Shown here: in pieces, positions 58,228 through 64,000 of the stretch
How the letters are laid out: the number at the start of each line of letters is the position of its first letter
Position numbering within the stretch: position 1 is the stretch's first letter
Assembly (NCBI RefSeq): GCF_019443085.1
Contig: NZ_JAHZIL010000003.1
Location: 558,001 to 622,000 of the forward strand
From: Marinobacter sp. F4218
GTDB taxonomy: Bacteria > Pseudomonadota > Gammaproteobacteria > Pseudomonadales > Oleiphilaceae
Length of the DNA stretch: 64,000 bases
Reading direction: 5' to 3'
Translations under genes and position numbers: made by a program
The notes under the pieces: generated by a model
Seen by the model: the letters and a program-made list of their open reading frames with translations, nothing else
What the model was told of the DNA's origin: nothing
The model's database searches: none

Positions 58228-58755
58228 TTATTCGAGGCCCGGAGGGTACTTGGAAAACATTTCGGACACTACCTCATCAATCAATTCGCTGCGGGTCTCA
58301 GGGGACTGATGCTCAGTCAGGTAACGGCGACTCGCGGCGCGCCACACCACCTCATTGATTTCGGTATCCACCAGCTCAACCACGAGCTTACCCTCTGTGA
58401 CCTCCCGCACCGGTGGGGGTGCAGAGATACCCCAGCCGAAGTTGCTCCAGCCATAGCCAAAGCCCAGCCCCACGCCGGTCTGCTCCAGGCGATCCTCCTC
58501 CACGATCTTCCAGTTGGCGAGCAGGTCTGCCTCATCGGCCGGCACCTTGCGCATCGCCTTACGCTTCAGTTCCCGCTCAATCGCACTCTGTACCCGGCTG
58601 CCATCAAGCGACACGAACGCACCACTCCCGGCGTTCTGGGCAAAGGCCCAACTGGCGTAGTTACCGAAAACCGCTGAGGAGTTGTAGTCCGTCACCACAT
58701 TGCCGGCACAGCCTGCCAGAGCCAGGACCAATGCCGAAATCATCAGGAAACGCAT
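58228..58755 (-). CDS. DUF4136 domain lipoprotein
   Basis: 175 residues, lipobox LALAGC (Cys16); DUF4136 pattern VVTDYNSSAVFGNYASWAF, IERELKRKAMRKV, GKLVVELVDTEINEVVWRAAS. Outer-membrane lipoprotein of unknown role. Start 58755 fixed by AAGGAGAACTGCATT. Confidence 0.9.
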   Translation of the reverse strand: MRFLMISALVLALAGCAGNVVTDYNSSAVFGNYASWAFAQNAGSGAFVSLDGSRVQSAIERELKRKAMRKVPADEADLLANWKIVEEDRLEQTGVGLGFGYGWSNFGWGISAPPPVREVTEGKLVVELVDTEINEVVWRAASRRYLTEHQSPETRSELIDEVVSEMFSKYPPGLE

Positions 58756-58833
58756 AATGCAGTTCTCCTTTATTGGAGGTTTCGTAGCTTCAGTATACGC
58801 ATAGGACACGGACCACGATGCCCTTCTGGTTCC

Positions 58834-59439
58834 TCACCTTTCGAGATCGTAATCCAGCTTCTGGGCATCACAGAACGCGACAAACGCATCCGCCTGGTGT
58901 TCGGGCAAGGCCACCCGGGCCCTGACACTGGCGCCGTATTCCACCGACTCCAGCACGGCGTCGTGAACCTCGCACCAGTGCCGCAGGGGCTGTTCATCGG
59001 CAAACCCCATCACCACATCGGCCGGTATCATAGGCTGCTGAACTGACCGCTCAACGGCGGAAAGCACACTCTCGGCAGCTCCGGCATAGGCACGGACGAG
59101 GCCGCCGGCACCGAGCTTGATACCGCCAAAGTAACGAACAACCATGACCAGGACATCCCCCATGTCTTTGTGCTGAATGACATTCAGGATCGGTTTGCCT
59201 GCGGTGCCGGAAGGTTCTCCATCGTCATTCATCCCCGCCTCGGCTGCCGAGCCGGGACGGCCAATCTGGTATGCCCAGCAGATATGCCGGGCATCCGGGT
59301 GATCGCGATGAGCCTGTTCCAGCCAGACTTTCACCTCGTCCCGGGAACTGACCGGTGCGACCCGGGCGATGAACCGGCTTTTCTTCACTTCCGTCTCGCG
59401 CTCGAGGTATCCTGCGGGAACGGGGTAATCTCTAGTCAT
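58834..59439 (-). CDS. yigZ: YigZ/IMPACT family protein
   Basis: 201 residues. EVKKSRFIARVAPVSS, DDGEPSGTAGKPILN, VVRYFGGIKLGAGGLVRAYAG are the UPF0029 signatures, followed by the smaller C-terminal domain. Function in E. coli is uncertain (translation-related). Start 59439 (MTRDYPVPAG) gives the family length. Confidence 0.93.
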   Translation of the reverse strand: MTRDYPVPAGYLERETEVKKSRFIARVAPVSSRDEVKVWLEQAHRDHPDARHICWAYQIGRPGSAAEAGMNDDGEPSGTAGKPILNVIQHKDMGDVLVMVVRYFGGIKLGAGGLVRAYAGAAESVLSAVERSVQQPMIPADVVMGFADEQPLRHWCEVHDAVLESVEYGASVRARVALPEHQADAFVAFCDAQKLDYDLER

Positions 59440-59454
59440 TGATCGGTAAACCTT

Positions 59455-59664
59455 ATGTCCGAGGAAAACAAGCCTAACAGTCCCGGAACCGCAGAGCCTG
59501 CAAAACTCCGGAAAGCCGCCTGCGGCATACGCTTCGAGGAAGACGAGTTGCAAGAGGGCATCGACTTCTCCGGCGCAGCGGATCTCAGGCCCACCGATGA
59601 CGACGCCCAAGAGCCACCGCGCTCAACCGGCGGTAAACACCGGCACCCGCACCGTCACTCGTAA
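59455..59664 (+). CDS. Possible small Pro/Glu-rich protein
   Basis: 69 residues, starts 15 bp from yigZ on the opposite strand and overlaps the kinase gene end by 42 bp. No strong ribosome site and no family; C-terminus His/Pro-rich (GGKHRHPHRHS). May be non-coding. Confidence 0.3.
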   Translation: MSEENKPNSPGTAEPAKLRKAACGIRFEEDELQEGIDFSGAADLRPTDDDAQEPPRSTGGKHRHPHRHS

Positions 59665-60939
59665 CCCACCAGACTCACCTGCTGCCGCTCTGATCTCGCC
59701 ATCATGGGCCGTCACGATATCCCGTGCAATCGCAAGCCCCAGCCCCCAGCCCTTGCCGCCGCGGGATTTGTCAGCCCGGAAAAACGGCTCGAATAGATGT
59801 GGCAACAACTCGGCCGGCACGCCCGCCCCTTCGTCCTCAATATCGACGGTCACCTGACCATCAGCAACCGACGCCCTGACCTGCACCCGTTTACCCGGTG
59901 GTGTGTGATCCAGAGCGTTCTGCAGGATGTTGTCAAAGGCCCGCTGCATTAGGCCAGCATCTCCCAATACCGATGCCTTGGCCGTCTCGTCTGTCGCCGA
60001 CAGCCTGCATTCCACACCCTGGTGATCGGCGTAATCCGCAGCATCTCGCAGTACCTGATTGAGCAGTTTGACCGGTTTTACGGACTCACGTTCGATATCA
60101 CCCCCCTGTTCAGCGACCCGGTACAGCGTCAGTATCTGCGATGTCATGGCTTCCAGACGCTCGTTCTGGCGCAGAATACTGGCGACCAGCTGCTCGTCGG
60201 CACCGCCATCACTGGCCAGCTCAATGGCAATACGCTGTCGGGTTAGCGGCGTCCTCAGATCATGGGAAATATCCCGCAACAGGTGTTTCTGTCGCTCAAG
60301 CAGGCCGCACAGGCGTTCGGTCATGGCATTGAAGGCAGTCGCAAGCTGGCCGACCTCATCCCGTCGGCGAGCGATGTCCTCGCTCACCCGCAGTTCCGTG
60401 TTGCCACCGGCAATCCGCTGAGCCGTACTTTCCATGTGCTTCAGCGGCCGTGAAACGAAACGGGCAATCCAAAAGCACGCGAGGGTAATCAGCACGAAAG
60501 CCAGTCCCATCTCGATGACGCGGAAAAACTTCGGATCCAGCCAACCCTCACCGTTTACCCGGGGCCAGGCGACGAGCTGGTAACCATCAGCCACGTCTAT
60601 CACCGCGGGTTTCTGGGGGTACCACCCGGACTTCATCCGCTCTCGGATGGACGACGGCAAACGCTTGTCGTCGTCCAGCTCAATCAGGATCAGGCGCAGT
60701 TCCAGCCGTTTCCCCTGTTCGCGCAGAAAGCGCCAGGCATCGCCACGTCCCTCGGTTTCACGAACCCTGATAGCCTCCAGCCCCAGATCCCTCAGACCAA
60801 CCTGGCGCTCTATCGCCTGCCGTTCCCGATCCAGCAGCGTACGGGTTGCCAGGTTGCTGGCTACCACGGTGACCGCCATCGCCAGCCAGATTGACAGGAA
60901 GATCCGCCAGAACAGTGGAAACATCAGGCGACGGCTCAC
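59623..60939 (-). CDS. Sensor histidine kinase with HAMP domain
   Basis: 438 residues. Two membrane helices (about 8-30 and 155-175) flank a periplasmic domain of about 120 residues; then HAMP, DHp with His226 in ISHDLRTPL, and ATPase with NILQNALDHTPPG, DEGAGVP and GLGLAIARDIV. Start GTG at 60939 overlaps the regulator gene by 4 bp; ATG 60924 is an alternative. CpxA-like by context with a Spy-like protein. Confidence 0.92.
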   Translation of the reverse strand: MSRRLMFPLFWRIFLSIWLAMAVTVVASNLATRTLLDRERQAIERQVGLRDLGLEAIRVRETEGRGDAWRFLREQGKRLELRLILIELDDDKRLPSSIRERMKSGWYPQKPAVIDVADGYQLVAWPRVNGEGWLDPKFFRVIEMGLAFVLITLACFWIARFVSRPLKHMESTAQRIAGGNTELRVSEDIARRRDEVGQLATAFNAMTERLCGLLERQKHLLRDISHDLRTPLTRQRIAIELASDGGADEQLVASILRQNERLEAMTSQILTLYRVAEQGGDIERESVKPVKLLNQVLRDAADYADHQGVECRLSATDETAKASVLGDAGLMQRAFDNILQNALDHTPPGKRVQVRASVADGQVTVDIEDEGAGVPAELLPHLFEPFFRADKSRGGKGWGLGLAIARDIVTAHDGEIRAAAGESGGLRVTVRVPVFTAG

Positions 60940-61622
60940 ACGGGCACCCGATAGCTGTATCCCAGCCCCCTGACCGTTTCGATGCGTGGCGGATCTTCGT
61001 TGCCCAGTTTGCGGCGCAGATTGCTGATGTGCATATCCAGGGTGCGGTCGTAGGCCTCGAGCCGCCGCCCGAGCGCCCACTGCATCAGGTCAGTTTTGCG
61101 CACCACGCTACCGGCATGGGCCAGCAGAACCTGCAGAACCTCGTACTCGGTGGCGGTCAGATCAAGGGCGACGCCCTGTTGGAGAATACGCCGGTGCCCG
61201 GGCTCAACCCGTAAATCGCCGTAGACCCTGGCGGCGTTCACATCGGTCTTCTGGTCCCAGGCTATCCGGCGCAGCAGCGCCTGCAGGCGGGCAACCAGTT
61301 CTCTCGGGTTACAGGGTTTGGGAATGTAGTCGTCGGCTCCAACCTCAAAACCGACAATCCGATCGGTTTCATCGCCACGGGCCGTCAGGAGCACGACCGG
61401 CAAATGGGTCGCCGCACGCAACTCCCTCAGCACCTCCAGCCCACTTATGTCCGGCAACATGATGTCCAGAACCACAATATCGCAATCCTGGCCCAGGGCC
61501 AGGGTCAGTCCGTCCTGGCCATTGGCCGCTTCGCGGACCGTAAAACCCTGATTGGTCAGGTAGCGGGCCAGTAATTCCCGCAGTTCGTCATCGTCTTCTA
61601 CCAGCAACACCCGGTTTTGCAT
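60936..61622 (-). CDS. OmpR-family response regulator
   Basis: 228 residues. Receiver domain with phospho-acceptor Asp53 (VVLDIMLPDISG) and Lys near 103, C-terminal winged helix (LTATEYEVLQVLL, YDRTLDMHISNLRRKLG, VRGLGYSYRVPV). Start 61622 (MQNRVLLVEDDDE); upstream frame extension is not supported. Partner of the kinase. CpxR-like by context. Confidence 0.93.
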   Translation of the reverse strand: MQNRVLLVEDDDELRELLARYLTNQGFTVREAANGQDGLTLALGQDCDIVVLDIMLPDISGLEVLRELRAATHLPVVLLTARGDETDRIVGFEVGADDYIPKPCNPRELVARLQALLRRIAWDQKTDVNAARVYGDLRVEPGHRRILQQGVALDLTATEYEVLQVLLAHAGSVVRKTDLMQWALGRRLEAYDRTLDMHISNLRRKLGNEDPPRIETVRGLGYSYRVPV

Positions 61623-61714
61623 TGTCTGTCTCCGTAAGCACAAAATGGAGTCTAACACGCATGCGCCAACCCGCTGATTCGGCGCGTATTCCTTTGCAGA
61701 ACCTTTACACGGTA

Positions 61715-61730
61715 CTGACATCCGCTGACA
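61715..61730. promoter_or_regulatory. Direct repeat CTGACA in the regulator/Spy-like intergenic region
   Basis: CTGACA at 61715-61720 and 61725-61730, 10 bp apart, with TTTACACGG just upstream. A candidate site for the OmpR-type regulator between the divergent genes. Confidence 0.35.
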
Positions 61731-61801
61731 GCGTTCGGCGCTACCATAGCGGCGAATCACATCCATTGCCGCACCCTCGGCATGCAACCTGAGGACCTGT
61801 T

Positions 61802-62161
61802 ATGAACAAACGCAAGAACTCCATCGTGACCGCCGGCATTCTGGCATCTGCCCTGCTCGCCGCAAGCCCGTTTGCCCTTGCCGACCATCATGGCGGCGAC
61901 AAACACAGCGGCTACCACGGTAAGCCCAACATGGAACAAGTGTGCGAAAACTTCCGTGAGAACAAGGGGCGCTTCAAGCATGACGAGCGACAGGCAAAAC
62001 GGGAGGCACGCTGGTCGGAAATGGCCGAGCGCCTGCAACTGACCGAAGAGCAGCTCGAAACCTGGGAAGAGATCCGACAGGAGAAACAAGAGAAATACGA
62101 GCAACGCCGGGCAGAATGGCAGAAGGAGCTGAAGGAACGCTGTGAACCCGTCGCACAGTGA
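61802..62161 (+). CDS. Spy/CpxP-like periplasmic protein
   Basis: 119 residues. Signal peptide to about Ala27 (LAASPFALA), then His-rich DHHGGDKHSGYHG, and a helical C-terminus with the LTxxQ-like motif LQLTEEQLETWEEI and many Arg/Lys/Glu. Envelope-stress chaperone or metal-binding role inferred. Divergent from the two-component genes, which probably control it. Confidence 0.75.
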   Translation: MNKRKNSIVTAGILASALLAASPFALADHHGGDKHSGYHGKPNMEQVCENFRENKGRFKHDERQAKREARWSEMAERLQLTEEQLETWEEIRQEKQEKYEQRRAEWQKELKERCEPVAQ

Positions 62162-62218
62162 TCAGATCCCGGGTTTTGGCGTATGGTATCGGGATATCCT
62201 CAAGGAGCCACCCGAGCC

Positions 62219-63397
62219 ATGCCCGAACCCGGACACCTCTCCCCTTCCGTTTCGCTGACTGTCGAAACCTGCCAGTCCATCGCGGACATTACCCGGTCGG
62301 ACTGGGAGCGACTCGCCGGCAGGAATAACCCGTTTCTGCGCCATGAGTTCCTCCACGCGCTGGAGCTTTCCGGGTGCACCAGGGCGGAAACCGGATGGCA
62401 ACCCAGCCACCTGGTGTTCCGGGTCAACGGCGAGCTTGCCGGGATCGCACCCGCCTACCTGAAGACTCACTCCATGGGCGAGTATGTATTCGACTGGGCC
62501 TGGGCGGACGCCTATCAGCGCCACGGCCTGGCCTATTACCCCAAGCTCCTGATCGCCATCCCGTTTACACCATCCCAGGGCCCTCGGCTGCTGCTGGAGC
62601 CCGGACTCCGGCAAAAACTCGGCCCAGGCCAGGTCCCGGAACTTCTGGATTCCTTGATGCCACAACTGGGCGCCCATTCCTGGCACCTGTTGTTCCCCGA
62701 CGCCGCAGACCAGGCGCTGCTGACGCACGAACAGGAACTGCATCGCACCGGTTGCCAGTTCCACTGGCACAACCGGAATTATGACGGCTTCGATGACTTC
62801 CTGGCACAGCTGACCTCCCGCAAACGCAAATCTATCCGCAAGGAACGACGCCAGGTGTCTGAACAGGGCATCAGCTTTCAGCGGTTTCACGGGCGCGACA
62901 TTCCCGATCACGTGCTTTCCGCCTTTTACGTGTTTTACCAGGCCACCTACCTGAAACGCGGCCAACGCCCCTACCTGAACAGGCAGTTCTTTGAACTGGT
63001 GCGAGAGAACCTCTCCGAGCACCTACATCTTGTGATGGCAGTCAGGGACGGGGAAATGATCGCCGGAGCCCTTTTCCTTAACGGAGCGAATACGCTCTAT
63101 GGCCGTTACTGGGGCTGCCTCGACGAGTTCAATCACCTGCACTTCGAGACCTGCTATTACCAGGGCATTGAGTTGGCCATCGAGCTCGGACTGACGCACT
63201 TTGACGCCGGCGCCCAGGGCGAACACAAGCTCGTACGGGGATTCGAACCCGTCATCACCCATTCCTGGCACGGGATCCGCCACCCCGGTTTCCGGGAGGC
63301 CATAGCGGCGTTTACCGAGGACGAAGCCGAGCATGTTGCCGGGTATTACGAGGAGGCCCTTACCCTTCTGCCATTTCGACAGCGCAACGGTGATTAG
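62219..63397 (+). CDS. FemAB/GNAT-like acyltransferase (DUF482 family)
   Basis: 392 residues. WERLAGRNNPFLRHEFLHALE near the N-terminus and RKRKSIRKERRQVSEQGI with ALFLNGANTLYGRYWG and LHFETCYYQGIELAIELGLTHFDAGAQGEHKLVRGF towards the C-terminus are characteristic of this peptidogalycan-type family. Soluble. Start 62219 (AAGGAG 11-12 nt upstream) preferred over 62183. Confidence 0.88.
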   Translation: MPEPGHLSPSVSLTVETCQSIADITRSDWERLAGRNNPFLRHEFLHALELSGCTRAETGWQPSHLVFRVNGELAGIAPAYLKTHSMGEYVFDWAWADAYQRHGLAYYPKLLIAIPFTPSQGPRLLLEPGLRQKLGPGQVPELLDSLMPQLGAHSWHLLFPDAADQALLTHEQELHRTGCQFHWHNRNYDGFDDFLAQLTSRKRKSIRKERRQVSEQGISFQRFHGRDIPDHVLSAFYVFYQATYLKRGQRPYLNRQFFELVRENLSEHLHLVMAVRDGEMIAGALFLNGANTLYGRYWGCLDEFNHLHFETCYYQGIELAIELGLTHFDAGAQGEHKLVRGFEPVITHSWHGIRHPGFREAIAAFTEDEAEHVAGYYEEALTLLPFRQRNGD

Positions 63398-63447
63398 CTT
63401 CTATACTGAAAGTCCAACGCAATGTTTTTGTAAAGGGATTCAACCCC

Positions 63448-64000
63448 ATGGAAACGGACCCACTTCTGAGCGTTCTCGACGGCCCCCATTTCCCACTACT
63501 GATTGCCGCACTGGCCTTGCTTGTCGGCCTCGCTGCCCTCTGGGTGGCATCCAGTGCCAAACGGACCGCCAGCCGGGAGGTCGAAACGCTTCGGCAGCGG
63601 ACCGGCTCTCTCGGCCGGGAGGTGGATGAACTTCGCGTCGGTCAGTTCAACGGCCCGGATCAGGACCGCCCCGGCTCTTCCGGTTCCGAAGCCGGCGCCG
63701 CCAAATACCAAGCCGAGAAAGACGCCTATGACCAGATCTGGCCCCAACTCTGGATCCTACATGACCGGCTGGGCATGTTTCTTCGAGCTGTGGAAAATGG
63801 CGAGTCAGCGGGCGACCTTCGGCTGGAAGCACGAAACGCCGCACTGGAAGCACGCAACCTGCTGAACCGGAACCGGCCTTTCTGCAGCGAATCGGTGGAG
63901 GAACTGGTGACCAGGCTGATCGACACCGAGATCAAGGCGCACCTGGCAGCCTGCCAGCACCTGGACATGTCGAAGGAAGTATCCGGCTCCGCCTCCGATC
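63448..64000 (+). CDS. Membrane-anchored protein of unknown function (partial)
   Basis: 184 codons in window, frame open at the end. N-terminal METDPLLSVLDG, one helix (about 17-36, LLIAALALLVGLAALWVASS), then a coiled-coil stretch and a mainly helical C-terminal part (IWPQLWILHDRLGMFLRAVE). No family recognised. Confidence 0.7.
   Translation, partial: METDPLLSVLDGPHFPLLIAALALLVGLAALWVASSAKRTASREVETLRQRTGSLGREVDELRVGQFNGPDQDRPGSSGSEAGAAKYQAEKDAYDQIWPQLWILHDRLGMFLRAVENGESAGDLRLEARNAALEARNLLNRNRPFCSESVEELVTRLIDTEIKAHLAACQHLDMSKEVSGSASD

Overview
The window reads as a GC-rich gammaproteobacterial chromosome. Gene content points to Marinobacter or a close marine relative: a full acyclic-terpene (isoprenoid) degradation cluster, several acyl-CoA enzymes, TRAP transporters, a six-gene Mrp sodium/proton antiporter, PhoX and a serA/D-2-hydroxyglutarate dehydrogenase pair. 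The genus is an inference from gene content, not from a marker gene. I saw no rRNA, tRNA, insertion sequence, prophage or CRISPR array; the region looks like core or stable accessory chromosome.

Layout. 1-1788: 3'-truncated subtilase lipoprotein (minus). 1942-6143: TRAP-like uptake operon (minus) of a lipoprotein, a solute-binding protein and a fused large permease. 6482-18369: divergent repressor atuR and the complete atuABCDEFGH operon. 18465-20966: quinone oxidoreductase-like enzyme, membrane-anchored BLUF protein, TRIC-type channel. 21120-25035: purine permease, apt, an FAH-family hydrolase and an ABC1 kinase in one operon. 25069-28572: zinc-less sirtuin plus D-2-hydroxyglutarate dehydrogenase (minus), divergent from serA. 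28815-37749: mixed single genes (coiled-coil protein, OmpA-like lipoprotein, two alpha/beta hydrolases, GIY-YIG nuclease, EamA exporter, orphan DctP lipoprotein, rlmJ, MFS carrier, small proteins). 37820-42545: chemoreceptor with a C-terminal sensor domain, phoX behind a tandem Pho-box array, and an acidic lipoprotein. 42727-48023: acyl-CoA dehydrogenase, GlxA-type regulator, small protein, fadH. 48377-54186: mrpABCDEFG (A and B fused). 54294-63397: ppnP, acyl-CoA synthetase, dadA, yciH, DUF4136 lipoprotein, yigZ, a two-component system with a divergent Spy-like periplasmic protein, and a FemAB/GNAT-like protein. 63448-64000: a partial membrane-anchored protein.

How it fits together. The atu genes should activate citronellate-type branched acids (AtuH), desaturate (AtuD), carboxylate the methyl-branched carbon with a biotin enzyme (AtuC/AtuF) and hydrate (AtuE), removing the beta-methyl block to beta-oxidation. 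The 42727-44529 acyl-CoA dehydrogenase, fadH and the 54731-56374 synthetase fit downstream fatty acid oxidation. The D-2-hydroxyglutarate dehydrogenase next to serA fits the known coupling that pulls serine synthesis forward. The most unusual items are the AtuB catalytic-site substitution, the three-gene TRAP-like system, the membrane-anchored BLUF protein, the six-half-site Pho-box array upstream of phoX, and a promoter plus 37-codon leader ORF before the mrp operon.
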